Shown: positions 47,417 to 56,113 of the stretch, piece by piece
Position numbering within the stretch: position 1 is the stretch's first letter
Layout: the number at the start of each line of letters is the position of its first letter
From: Alphaproteobacteria bacterium
Lineage (GTDB): Bacteria > Pseudomonadota > Alphaproteobacteria > Rickettsiales > UBA1997
Direction: 5' to 3'
DNA length: 64,000 bases
Assembly (NCBI GenBank): GCA_014190355.1
Contig: BJGH01000003.1
Span: 66,893-130,892 of the forward strand
Made by a program: the position numbers and the translations under genes
The notes under the pieces: generated by a model
What the model saw: only the letters and a program-made list of their open reading frames with translations
The model's database searches: none
Told to the model about the DNA's origin: nothing

Positions 47417-47698
47417 ATCATCAACAATTTCTAAATAATTTTTAATAATATTGTAAAATGTTTATGATTGAAATTATTTAATCAAATATTCTCACTTTAT
47501 CATTTTACTAAAAATTTTCCAATGGCATTTGACCACTATCTAACCAAAGACTGGGATAAATTTTGACAATTAATAATTATTTCTTAAAGTAGTTAACAAT
47601 ATTTTTTAATGATGCTAGATTTAGTTAATTTTAGTTAAAAATTTACAATAATTCTTAAAAAATAATTATAAATAATTTTCCTAACAATTTATAAAATA
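47417..47698. other. Gene-free spacer of about 280 bases
   Basis: AT-rich leader region of the helicase gene. No convincing hairpin, promoter or small gene was identified. Confidence 0.35.
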
Positions 47699-49039
47699 AT
47701 GAACAAAACATCACATCAATCAACATCTAATAAAACACCTAACCTCCCCGATAATCCCGCTTATCATCTTGATTACTCAAAGCTTTCAGAAAAACAAAAG
47801 CACGCTCTTGAGCTTTTCAACCAAAGGCAAAATCTGTTCATTTCAGGTGGGGCTGGTAGTGGCAAATCTTACTTACTACATTTTCTTAAACGCTATTACT
47901 CACAATTTGCTCTAGAAATTACTGCAAGCACTGGAGTTGCAGCAATTAATGTTAATGGTGCAACAATCCACTCTTTCGCAGGAATTGGTCTTGGCAATAT
48001 GCCTTTAGAGCAAAGCATTGAAAATGTTATGCAACCAAAGATGAGTAAGGTGCGTAGACGAATTCGTTCAACAAATATTTTAGCGATCGATGAAATTTCG
48101 ATGATTTCTGCACAAACTCTTGATTTAATTGACCAAGTTTTGCAAGCGGTTCGCGAGAATAACAAACCGATGGGTGGTATGCAAATCGTCTTATTTGGCG
48201 ATTTTTTACAACTTCCTCCCGTTAGCAGATATGGTGAAAATTTTGATTTTTGCTTTAACTCGCAAGTCTGGCAAAATCTTCAACTTGAAGTAATAATTCT
48301 TGATAAAATTTTTCGTCAAGATGATCAAGATTTTGTAAAAATTTTACAAGATTTACGATTTGGTAAAATTAGCAAAACCAGCCAGGAAGTTCTTTCTTCA
48401 AGGATCAACAATCTTGATCAAAACAATATTATTCGCCCTACAATTCTCACTACTCACAATGCTAAGGTTGAAAAAATTAATAATGAATTTTTGAAAAAAA
48501 TTCCTAGCGAAGAAATTATTCATCATGCTAAATTTGAAGGCAATGAATATAAAATTGAATTTCTTAAAAAAAATTGTTTAGCCCTAGAAAACCTTAAACT
48601 CAAGATCGGAGCGCAAGTGATGATGATCAAAAACACCTATCAAAAAGACGGAATTATCAATGGTTCACTTGGGGTAATTAAAAGTTTTTCTTCTAAAAAA
48701 AATTATCCAATTGTCCAATTTACTAATTTTCGTGAGTTAACAATTGGTCCTGAAGAATGGTTGTTAGAGCGCTTTGATTATGAAAGTAAAACTTTGGTTA
48801 CCGAAGCTAAGATGACGCAAATTCCTTTAATACTTGCTTGGGCAATGACCATTCATAAATCGCAAGGCCTAACTTTGGATAAAATTGCTTGCGATTTAAA
48901 AGATAGTTTTAGCGAGGGTCAAGCCTATGTTGCTCTTTCGCGGGCCAGAAGCCTTGAAGGCATTACCATTGATTCAATTGATTTTTCCAAGATCTCCGCC
49001 AATCAAGAAGCTATAAAATTTTATCAAAAATATGGTTAA
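47699..49039 (+). CDS. Pif1/RecD-like superfamily 1 DNA helicase
   Basis: A 446-residue 5'-3' helicase. Motif I is LFISGGAGSGKSYLLHFL, Ia ITASTGVAAINVNGATIHSFAGIGLG, II ILAIDEISMISAQTLDLID, III VLFGDFLQLPPVS and IV near LDKIFRQDDQDFVKIL. The late motifs are MTIHKSQGLTLDKIACDL (motif V region) and AYVALSRARSLEGI (VI). These match bacterial Pif1, which unwinds difficult structures such as G-quadruplexes and forks. The short Ser/Thr/Asn-rich start may be disordered. Confidence 0.92.
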   Translation: MNKTSHQSTSNKTPNLPDNPAYHLDYSKLSEKQKHALELFNQRQNLFISGGAGSGKSYLLHFLKRYYSQFALEITASTGVAAINVNGATIHSFAGIGLGNMPLEQSIENVMQPKMSKVRRRIRSTNILAIDEISMISAQTLDLIDQVLQAVRENNKPMGGMQIVLFGDFLQLPPVSRYGENFDFCFNSQVWQNLQLEVIILDKIFRQDDQDFVKILQDLRFGKISKTSQEVLSSRINNLDQNNIIRPTILTTHNAKVEKINNEFLKKIPSEEIIHHAKFEGNEYKIEFLKKNCLALENLKLKIGAQVMMIKNTYQKDGIINGSLGVIKSFSSKKNYPIVQFTNFRELTIGPEEWLLERFDYESKTLVTEAKMTQIPLILAWAMTIHKSQGLTLDKIACDLKDSFSEGQAYVALSRARSLEGITIDSIDFSKISANQEAIKFYQKYG

Positions 49040-49389
49040 TAAAAATAGGTAATTTTAAAAACTAAAAACAAAAAATTAATACCAAGTCAATTTCTTAATT
49101 TAATATTCAAACCTATTAAAAATTAATATAAAAATACTTAAAAAACTTACTTAAACTTTATTTATATTTATAAAATACTGTTAGCTGTTAAGAACAAACA
49201 AAAAATATATTTTTAAATTTTTTTTGTTTTAAGTTTTTAAAATTAAGTTTGAAGCCATTATTTTGCATAGTATCTAACCCATCAAAATTTCTTGAAATAA
49301 GCTTTCATTAATTTAAAATTTGCTCTAGGTTAAAGCCAAGGAAGCTTCAGCTTGATGATTTTTTAAAGTTAAAAAAATACTAAGTTTCA
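49040..49389. other. Gene-free stretch downstream of the helicase gene
   Basis: AT-rich, without a recognisable gene, RNA or strong hairpin. It borders the decayed gene copy at 49390-49632 and may hold more of the same eroded locus. Confidence 0.35.
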
Positions 49390-49632
49390 CTTAATTTTTT
49401 ATTTCAAAAATACTTCTCTAAATTTATCGTTTTTTTCAGGGAAATAATCTTAACATTTTTTATTGACGAGTAATTTATCAAAATTTTTTTCTAGTTGTTC
49501 AATTTTTGTTTATGAACTTTAGAGTTAGAATTGATTTGCTATGGGAAGAATATTTACGCAATAAGAATCTTATTACCGCAAGAATTACAATATCCGCTAA
49601 AACAACAAAGAAATTTAACCAAAAAATATCAT
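49390..49632 (-). pseudogene. Decayed copy of the neighbouring coiled-coil membrane protein gene
   Basis: On the minus strand around 49458-49516 the DNA reads KIEQLEKNFDKLLVNKK, nearly identical to KIEQLEKNFDKLITSKK of the intact gene at 49636-50154. Just upstream a one-base deletion shifts the frame. Before it, another frame gives a hydrophobic helix with a basic flank (VVLADIVILAVIRFLLRKYS) in the same relative position as the membrane segment of the intact protein. It is therefore a frameshifted partial duplicate directly downstream of its parent. Confidence 0.75.
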
Positions 49633-49635
49633 TTT

Positions 49636-50154
49636 TTACTCATTTTTAATTTCTTCTTTTACCTCTTTTTTTTCTGAATTTATTTTATCTTTTATTTTTT
49701 TTAATTTTTGATTGACTTCTAATGTCGTTAATTTTTTGCTGGTAATTAATTTATCAAAATTTTTTTCTAGTTGTTCAATTTTTTCTTTATGAACTGGAAT
49801 TGATTTGATGTTATTTATATCAGGTTTAATTAGCAAAGCTACCAACCCTAAAACTGCAATTAAAACCGTGCATATGAGTCCTGCCACCTTAATAGCGTCA
49901 CTTTTTAACGTTTTAATTTCTTCTTTTGCTTCTTGTTTGGCTGAATTTATTTTACCTTCAAGTTCAGTTCTAAATTTATTCAAATGTTCGTTTTTATCTT
50001 CAATTATCTTAATGTGAAGATCCTTCATCTCCATTGCAATACGAAGACCGTCCATCGGAATATTTTTTTCCTTTCCTGGAGATTTCTTTTTTGATTCATC
50101 GCCAATTGGCTTTGATTTAAGAGATGTTTTTGAATTTGAACTTATCATTAACAA
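49636..50154 (-). CDS. Coiled-coil membrane protein, candidate toxin of a Panacea pair
   Basis: 172 residues: a basic, Ser/Lys-rich start, a helical stretch (IIEDKNEHLNKFRTELEGKI), one transmembrane helix at about residues 89-109 (VAGLICTVLIAVLGLVALLI), then a second coiled coil (KEKIEQLEKNFDKL and a Lys/Glu-rich tail). No catalytic motif is visible. Its ATG lies 14 bases after the stop of the Panacea-domain gene, so the two form an operon. In PanAT toxin-antitoxin systems the partner of a Panacea antitoxin can be a small membrane-active toxin. That role is inferred from context only. A structural or phage-exclusion role is also possible. Confidence 0.6.
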   Translation of the reverse strand: MLMISSNSKTSLKSKPIGDESKKKSPGKEKNIPMDGLRIAMEMKDLHIKIIEDKNEHLNKFRTELEGKINSAKQEAKEEIKTLKSDAIKVAGLICTVLIAVLGLVALLIKPDINNIKSIPVHKEKIEQLEKNFDKLITSKKLTTLEVNQKLKKIKDKINSEKKEVKEEIKNE

Positions 50155-50168
50155 TACAGCTGAAAAAT

Positions 50169-50711
50169 TTATTTTAAAACATTACTAATATATTCTTCAA
50201 CTTTGTCTAAAATATCAGGTCCAAATTCATTTTTGATTTTCTCGAAGGGAATTATATTATTTTTGCCTTTTTCGTAAACCTCATTCCACGCTGAATTTCT
50301 ACCATCATGCAAAATGTCAACTAACTGCCAAGCAGTTTTACTGCCATAATAAAGACAGGCGTAGAGTAAACTTCTTTCTTTTTCCTCGTCATCAATTGAA
50401 TCAATTATATCAAAATGTTGCTCATCATCTTCCATAGCCAAAATGCGGTAATTACTATCAATTGGGTTGTCCTTTCCAAAATTTTTGAATTCTTTGTAAA
50501 CACTTCTCAGAACTGGACCATATTGCCATGCTTCAAACTCATCGTTAAATAATTTTTTATCAAACAATGCCAAATGAAGACCATAAGCAAAATATAATAA
50601 TTTTTGTAATTTTAGATTGGTTAAATCGCGAACTCCCGATCTGGTAAGCCTATCGATGATGAAGTTAACGCAAGCAAAAGTTGTGTGATGATTATCCTTG
50701 GTTTCAGGCAT
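50169..50711 (-). CDS. Panacea-domain (DUF4065, SocA-like) protein, candidate antitoxin
   Basis: The 180-residue protein matches the Panacea domain: LTNLKLQKLLYFAYGLHLALFDKKLF, FEAWQYGPVLRSVYKEFKNFG, and a helical end with SKTAWQLVDILHDGRNSAW. Panacea proteins neutralise many unrelated toxins encoded next to them; Caulobacter SocA is a related proteolytic adaptor. It is the first gene of a two-gene minus-strand operon with the coiled-coil membrane protein. A plausible promoter lies about 155 bases upstream. Confidence 0.9.
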   Translation of the reverse strand: MPETKDNHHTTFACVNFIIDRLTRSGVRDLTNLKLQKLLYFAYGLHLALFDKKLFNDEFEAWQYGPVLRSVYKEFKNFGKDNPIDSNYRILAMEDDEQHFDIIDSIDDEEKERSLLYACLYYGSKTAWQLVDILHDGRNSAWNEVYEKGKNNIIPFEKIKNEFGPDILDKVEEYISNVLK

Positions 50712-51235
50712 AAATTTTAAGTTTAGTATTGTGAAGATTTTTACTAAAAAAATTAAATAAAGCCATACAAAATTGCAAAAATTTTTGTTAGGTTTTACTT
50801 TTTTGATAAAACAATAATCAAAAATATATTTCTTTAGAATTATTATTTTTTTTTAGTAAAAAATATTATAATAGTTAATAATTATTGTAGTCAACAAAAA
50901 AATTATTAACCAACATTAAATCTTATTATGTTTTTAAATTAACAAAAAATTCTTAAATTCATCAAAAAATACTTTAAATTTTTTTAATCATATCATTACC
51001 TAGTCTATCTTGATTTCTACCCAAAAAAATCTTAATAACAATCTTAAAGCATCTTTTTTTAATATCTGATTCTAATGCAGATTTACCAGCTTGCCTTGAA
51101 TTACCTTATTATTTAAAAAAACTCTAAAATTTTACTAGCTTTTTTTCAACAAACCTGCTGTAATTATAGCTCAATTTCAAAAAAATTGCTAATGGTTTTG
51201 TAAAAAATAACCAAAGATAATTTTAAATTTTTTAA
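50712..51235. other. Divergent intergenic region of 524 bases
   Basis: Lies between the Panacea gene (minus) and hemA (plus). Apart from the predicted Panacea promoter I see no gene, RNA or clear operator. Its length is unusual for this compact segment. Confidence 0.4.
50865..50894 (-). promoter_or_regulatory. Predicted promoter of the Panacea operon
   Basis: Minus-strand TTGACT (50894-50889), 18-base spacer and perfect TATAAT (50870-50865). The leader to the ATG at 50711 would be about 150 bases, room for regulation. Confidence 0.45.
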
Positions 51236-52423
51236 ATGAAATTACAATATTTTCAAGACACAATTGCTAATTTAAAAAACGAAAATCGCTATCGTAGTTT
51301 TGTCAGTATATCTCGCCTTGCGGGGCAATTTCCCTATGCTATCAACAATGCTAATCAGCAAAAAATTATTGTTTTTTGTTCAAATGATTATTTGGCAATG
51401 GGGCAAAATTCCCGAGCAATTAATTCAGCGCAACAAGCTTTGAACAATTATGGCGTTGGATCTGGAGGAACGCGAAATATTTCAGGAACTTCGCAATTAT
51501 TAATTGAGCTTGAACAAAAAACTGCTCAATTACATGACAAAGAGAGTGCTTGCGTCTTTGCTTCAGGTTATGTTGCCAATGATGCTTCAATTCAAGCTTT
51601 GGTAAAAATAATTCCTGATTTAATAATTTTTTCAGATCAAAAAAATCACGCTTCAATCATATCCGGGATCAAGAATAGTAATGCCAAAAAACATGTCTTT
51701 CGCCATAACGACATGGTTGATTTAGAAAATTTATTACAACAATATCCTTTAGCGCAAAATAAATTAATTATTTTTGAATCAGTATATTCAATGGATGGTG
51801 ATTTTGCTGAAATTGATAAAATTATTGCCTTGGCTGAAAAATATCAAGCCATGACCTATATCGACGAAGTCCATGGGGTTGGACTTTACGGTGAAAATGG
51901 TGGTGGACTTTCTCAGCAATTTAACCTTGCTCAAAAAATTGATTTTATTGAAGGAACATATGCCAAAGCTTTCGGTGCAATTGGAGGATATTTGGCTGGC
52001 AATAAAATCGCGATAGACGCTATTCGAAGCCTTGCTTCGGGATTTATTTTTACCACTGCCCTGCCTCCAGCAATTATTAGCGCAATAATTACCAATGTTG
52101 ATTATTTAAAAAATAGCTCTGTTGAGCGCGAAAAAATGCACAACAATGTGCAATATCTTAAAAACTCCTTGAAAGCAAATAATATAGCTATTGTTAATAA
52201 TCAATCGCATATCATTTCAATCAAAATTGGCGATGCTTTAAAAGCCCAAAAAATTTCGCAAAGATTATTAAATGATTTTAATTTCTATCTTCAGCATATC
52301 AATTACCCAACAGTTGCTCGTGGCGATGAAAGACTAAGAATAACAGTTAGTAGCGAACATAATTCGATAATGATTGATAATTTAGTCAAAGCTCTGGTGC
52401 AAGTATTGCAAGAAATGGTCTAA
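51236..52423 (+). CDS. hemA: 5-aminolevulinate synthase
   Basis: Condenses glycine and succinyl-CoA, the alphaproteobacterial (Shemin) entry to haem. The PLP-dependent alpha-oxoamine synthase pattern is complete: [70 protein letters not shown], the PLP lysine in [17 protein letters not shown], and [11 protein letters not shown]. The family marker H in the DEVH segment is kept. Length 395 is typical. It overlaps the convergent ruvX tail by 42 bases. hemC is about 4 kb away. Confidence 0.95.
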   Translation: MKLQYFQDTIANLKNENRYRSFVSISRLAGQFPYAINNANQQKIIVFCSNDYLAMGQNSRAINSAQQALNNYGVGSGGTRNISGTSQLLIELEQKTAQLHDKESACVFASGYVANDASIQALVKIIPDLIIFSDQKNHASIISGIKNSNAKKHVFRHNDMVDLENLLQQYPLAQNKLIIFESVYSMDGDFAEIDKIIALAEKYQAMTYIDEVHGVGLYGENGGGLSQQFNLAQKIDFIEGTYAKAFGAIGGYLAGNKIAIDAIRSLASGFIFTTALPPAIISAIITNVDYLKNSSVEREKMHNNVQYLKNSLKANNIAIVNNQSHIISIKIGDALKAQKISQRLLNDFNFYLQHINYPTVARGDERLRITVSSEHNSIMIDNLVKALVQVLQEMV

Positions 52424-52948
52424 AATTAAACTAGCCGAAACATCATCATAATACTTAACTTTTTTATGATGCTTTATGTTTTGGTGATTGATCATTCTAG
52501 CGCTGAAACTTGAATATCGTTCGTCAAATAAAACTATTGGAATTGGTGAATTTGAATTTTTTGAAATAGCTAAATTATTGATGGTTGAATTTTCAAAATT
52601 ATTATGCAAAAATTGTTCAAAATTTTTGGCAAACCGCATGATAAACTCACTCATTTTATTGAGTTCCTTGGGCAATTTTTCAACAAAATTATCCCCAGAG
52701 TCCAACGGTATCCCAATTACAATTAGCTTTGCTTGAGTTTCTTGCAAAATTAATAAGATTTTTTTAAAATCAATTAAGTTACTTTGGCGCTCAATAATAA
52801 CTTTAGGAGTAGCGATGATTCTTTGATCATCGCAAATAGCAATTCCAATTCTTTTGCTACCAACATCCAAAGCTAAAATTCGTCCGCTTTTTGCAAGGTT
52901 CAAAGCAGTTAAATTCTGTTTTAAATTAATTAAATCACTAATTATCAT
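52382..52948 (-). CDS. ruvX: Putative pre-16S rRNA nuclease / Holliday junction resolvase YqgF
   Basis: RNase H-fold nuclease. Conserved [29 protein letters not shown] and [15 protein letters not shown] carry the expected acidic residues. I place the start at 52948: [13 protein letters not shown] before the first strand matches the beginning of rickettsial homologues, while the longer frame adds 23 unsupported residues. This ATG overlaps the divergent gatC ATG by two bases. The 3' end overlaps hemA by 42 bases. Length 188. Confidence 0.88.
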   Translation of the reverse strand: MIISDLINLKQNLTALNLAKSGRILALDVGSKRIGIAICDDQRIIATPKVIIERQSNLIDFKKILLILQETQAKLIVIGIPLDSGDNFVEKLPKELNKMSEFIMRFAKNFEQFLHNNFENSTINNLAISKNSNSPIPIVLFDERYSSFSARMINHQNIKHHKKVKYYDDVSASLILDHFLQYLHQSFD

Positions 52949-53237
52949 GTCTGTAATTACAACAAAAGATATTAATAAAATTGCTCGTTTAGCAATGATC
53001 GAAATCGATGAAACCAAAGCTCAAGAATTTACCAAACAAATCGATAATGTTTTAAGTTGGGTTAAAACTCTTGACGAAGTTGATACTAAAAACATTAGCC
53101 CTATGAGCAATGTTAGCGATCATAATTTAGAACTCATCAAAGATGAAGTCAAGGATGGCAATATCGCTTCACAAGTTTTACAAAATAGTCAGCATGCAAC
53201 TTATGGCTATTTTAGCGTTCCTAAGGTAATTGAATAA
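52947..53237 (+). CDS. gatC: Glutamyl-tRNA(Gln)/Asp-tRNA(Asn) amidotransferase subunit C
   Basis: Small subunit of GatCAB, which amidates misacylated Glu-tRNA(Gln) or Asp-tRNA(Asn). With the start at 52947 the protein is 96 residues, normal for GatC, beginning [20 protein letters not shown], with VLSWVKTLDEVDTKNISPM and the C-terminal YGYFSVPKVIE (usual FxVPKVIE). A longer upstream frame starting at 52854 has no family support. gatA and gatB are not adjacent, unlike the common gatCAB or gatCA order. Confidence 0.93.
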   Translation: MSVITTKDINKIARLAMIEIDETKAQEFTKQIDNVLSWVKTLDEVDTKNISPMSNVSDHNLELIKDEVKDGNIASQVLQNSQHATYGYFSVPKVIE

Positions 53238-53248
53238 TTTTAAATATC

Positions 53249-53920
53249 GTGCAATTAGCTTTCTCTTTTTCAACTCAAAATAAAGATAAATTTAGTGAAG
53301 AAAATTTTATAAAAACTGCCGAAAATTCTTCAGCTTACAAGTTCTTAGAAAAATTTTTTCAACAAGAAGATTTTGAATCTACTCAGTTTCCAGTCTTGAT
53401 TATCAAGGGTGAAAGCAAAAGTGGTAAAACTCATTTGCTAAATATTTTTGCCAAAAAATATCATGCTGAATTTATTGATAAAAATATTTTAAATGACAAT
53501 AATCCACTCAATATTTTTGCCAAAAACAAATTTTTTATCGTTGATGATTTTGCTTTAATTGAACAAGATGAGCGAATTCTTGCACTACTAAACAGTGCCA
53601 GTGAAGCCAGAGTTTTCTTAATTCTTAGCGATAATAATCAACGCAAATTTACTCTTAAAGATTTAAATTCGCGATTAAAAAATATTTTTGCTAGTGAAAT
53701 TAAAAATCCTAGCCAAGAAACCATGAAAATACTAATCAGCAATCAATTAAGTCAACAGCAAATTAAAATATCTGGCGATATTATTGATGAAATAACCTTT
53801 AATGCTCCTCGAACTTATTGCTCAATTGAAGATATTGTAAAAAAAATTATTTTTTTACAAAATGAGCAAAATGAAAAACTTACTAAAACTAATCTTGATA
53901 AATTATTTAAAAATTCATAA
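53249..53920 (+). CDS. hdaA: DnaA-homologous regulator Hda/HdaA
   Basis: AAA+ protein related to DnaA domain III without the DNA-binding domain; in alphaproteobacteria HdaA stimulates ATP hydrolysis on DnaA with the beta clamp. It starts with GTG and MQLAFSFS, a clamp-binding-like N-terminus. Walker A is KGESKSGKTHLL (about residues 54-63), Walker B FFIVDDFALI, and the arginine-finger region DLNSRLKNIF. At 223 residues it fits Hda. It lies 11 bases after gatC in the same direction. Confidence 0.85.
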   Translation: MQLAFSFSTQNKDKFSEENFIKTAENSSAYKFLEKFFQQEDFESTQFPVLIIKGESKSGKTHLLNIFAKKYHAEFIDKNILNDNNPLNIFAKNKFFIVDDFALIEQDERILALLNSASEARVFLILSDNNQRKFTLKDLNSRLKNIFASEIKNPSQETMKILISNQLSQQQIKISGDIIDEITFNAPRTYCSIEDIVKKIIFLQNEQNEKLTKTNLDKLFKNS

Positions 53921-53952
53921 ATTAACCACGTAAATTTTTTTCTTAAAAATAT

Positions 53953-54849
53953 ATGAAATCTCACTTAAAAGCCTTCTCCTTAATCGAGCTTTCGATCGTA
54001 ATTCTAATAATTGGTATTTTAGTAGCTGGAGTTACAACCAGTTCAAGATTGGTTAACCAAATGCGTTTAACAAGCGCAAGATCCTTAACTCTAAGTTCAC
54101 CAGTTTCAGCAATTAGTGATCTAAGTTTATGGTATGAAACAACTTCGCCAAAAAGCTTTGATAGCGAAAATCCAAGCAATGGCGAATATATCGCCAAATG
54201 GTACGATTTAAATCCCCAAAGACTTGAAAAACTTGATCTTTCACAAACTGGTGCAGATAGCTCAAAACCGATTTATGAAACCAATGCTATCAATGGTTTA
54301 CCAGCCTTAAGATTTAATGGTGGTCAATTTCTTGAACGCGTTAACACTTTAGGTGGCAATTTTGCTCGAACAGATCAAATATCAATTTTTTTTGTTCAAA
54401 ATCATCGAGCTAACATAATATATTCTTAAACCTTAAGTTGGGTTACGTGGAGCGGCAGTATTCAAACATGGCGATTAAATATTCACGCTGGATCTTCAGA
54501 TAATATTATTCATTTTGACTTCGGCCCATGCTGTCCAAGCGCTTCAAGATCATCTTCTAACGTTACTAACAGTTTTTATGAAAAAACCAACATCTTGTCT
54601 TTTATTAAAAATAATACCACTACAACTACTCGCATTAACAATATTGTTAATGGGGTGAACAATGCTTCTTCATCATCTCTTGACACTTCATCTTCTTCAT
54701 CATTTAATATTGGACGATTTAGCGGTGACGCGTCCTACTCTTTAAATGGATTATTTGGTGAATTAATTATTTTTTCGCGAGCATTAAAAGAAGATGAAAG
54801 ACTTGATGTTGAACGCTATCTTGCTAAGAAATGGGGTGTAAAAATTTAG
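53953..54849 (+). pseudogene. Type IV pilin-like prepilin with LamG-like domain, interrupted by one TAA
   Basis: The N-terminus is a classic prepilin signal: basic leader then FSLIELSIVILIIGILVAGV. A globular part of lectin/LamG type follows (SLWYETTSPKSF, NGLPALRFNGGQFLE, FFVQNHR). A TAA at 54427-54429 ends the first frame after 158 residues, but the same frame continues without shift for 140 more codons. That part reads SWVTWSGSIQTWRLNIHAG, then a LamG-like end FGELIIFSRALKEDERL and YLAKKWGVKI. The two parts join into one 298-codon gene with a single nonsense codon. It may be a recent pseudogene, a population variant or a sequencing error. No pilus assembly genes are nearby. Confidence 0.85.
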
Positions 54850-54962
54850 AGATTCTTAAAAAATAGAACTAGCATAATTGTATTAAAATTTTAATTCTAA
54901 GCCTGCCATGAAATAGTCTGAAATAATGATTTTAAAAAATTATTTTTTTGGTATTGAATTTT

Positions 54963-55484
54963 TTATATGATTTTTAATAATTCACAGCATTTAAGGTTGT
55001 TTTTTTGTAAATTTTCTTGACCATTTAATCCTTTGATCTCAATTAGAACAATAGCTCCCACACTATGGCAATCAATTTTTTTTAATAATTTTTGACAAGC
55101 AATAATTGTTCCACCCGTTGCCAAAACATCGTCAACAATTAAGATACGAGAATTTTGTGGCAAAATATTTTCCTTGATTTGCAATTGATCATTGCCATAT
55201 TCCAAACCGTATTCTTGCGAAACTACAGGAGGTGGAAGTTTTCCAGACTTTCTCGCTAACACCAAGGGTTTTTTGAGACGATAGGCAAGTGGTGCACCAA
55301 TTATAAAACCTCGTGATTCAATTGCCAAAATACTATCGAATTGAAAATTGCTTGCAAGTTTTGCCATTTTCTCAATCATCTCATTCATAGCTTGAGGATT
55401 ACTTAACAAAGGCGAAATATCACGAAAAATTATTCCTTTTTTAGGAAAATCTTTGACTTCTTGAATATGATTTTTTAAGTCCAT
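54963..55484 (-). CDS. apt: Adenine phosphoribosyltransferase
   Basis: Salvages adenine to AMP with PRPP. Family motifs: VKDFPKKGIIFRDISPLL, SILAIESRGFIIGAPLAYRL, LARKSGKLP and the PRPP-binding RILIVDDVLATGGTI. Length 173 is normal. It is divergent from the nucleosidase gene with 46 bases between the starts, so adenine release and reuse may be co-regulated. Confidence 0.96.
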   Translation of the reverse strand: MDLKNHIQEVKDFPKKGIIFRDISPLLSNPQAMNEMIEKMAKLASNFQFDSILAIESRGFIIGAPLAYRLKKPLVLARKSGKLPPPVVSQEYGLEYGNDQLQIKENILPQNSRILIVDDVLATGGTIIACQKLLKKIDCHSVGAIVLIEIKGLNGQENLQKNNLKCCELLKII

Positions 55485-55530
55485 AAAATGATTATAATTA
55501 AAATTTTAGTCAAAAATATTTTAAAAATTT

Positions 55531-56106
55531 ATGAAAAAAATTCAATCACAAAAAATTATTATCACTGCTTTAGAAAATGAACTTGAGCAATCATTAATTC
55601 CCAAGGATTGGCAAATTTTTTTTAGCAAAATTGGTAAAATTAATGCCACAATTACTACCATGGAAATTATCAAAAACTATCAACCCGAAATTATCATTAA
55701 TTTTGGAACTGTTGGCTCAATAAACCCTAGTTTAAAAGGTTTAGTTGAAATAAGTAGCGTTATTGAGCGAGATTTTTGTGCCATGCCCTTTGCCAAAAGA
55801 GGAGAAATTCCATTCGCTAACCAGCCTGTTGAATTCTTTTCACAAAATCATTACAATATCAAGCCATGCGTTTGTGGAACTGGCGATAATTTTGTTAATG
55901 AGCATGATCGATGGTTAATTGATAACAATGTTGATGTAGTTGATATGGAACTTTTTGCAATAGCCAAAACAGCCAGCAAATTCAATACGGCTTGGCGATC
56001 TTTTAAATTTATTAGCGATAGTGCAGATGAAAATTCAGCAAAAAATTGGCAGGAAAATGTTGCTAATGGCAGTAAGTTATTTATAGATTTAATTAGCAAA
56101 ATCTAA
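55531..56106 (+). CDS. mtnN: 5'-Methylthioadenosine/S-adenosylhomocysteine nucleosidase-like protein
   Basis: Phosphorylase/nucleosidase fold (PNP_UDP_1). It has the IINFGTVGSINPSLKGL segment (usual NTGTAG), the DVVDMELFAIAKTA motif with the ribose-binding Met-Glu, and the FKFISDSADENSAKNW segment with the catalytic Asp (usual R-x-x-SD). At 191 residues it is shorter than E. coli MtnN (~230), mostly at the N-terminus, so exact substrate choice is uncertain. It would remove adenine from methylthioadenosine made by spermidine synthase. It is divergent from apt and converges on hemC. Confidence 0.8.
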   Translation: MKKIQSQKIIITALENELEQSLIPKDWQIFFSKIGKINATITTMEIIKNYQPEIIINFGTVGSINPSLKGLVEISSVIERDFCAMPFAKRGEIPFANQPVEFFSQNHYNIKPCVCGTGDNFVNEHDRWLIDNNVDVVDMELFAIAKTASKFNTAWRSFKFISDSADENSAKNWQENVANGSKLFIDLISKI

Positions 56107-56113
56107 AATAAAA

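Noticed and set aside
52854..52946. Longer gatC start at 52854
   Set aside because: It adds 31 residues unlike any GatC and lies inside ruvX; the ATG at 52947 gives the normal 96-residue protein.
52948..53017. Longer ruvX start at 53017
   Set aside because: The extra 23 residues lie fully inside gatC and are not family-like; the start at 52948 fits rickettsial RuvX.
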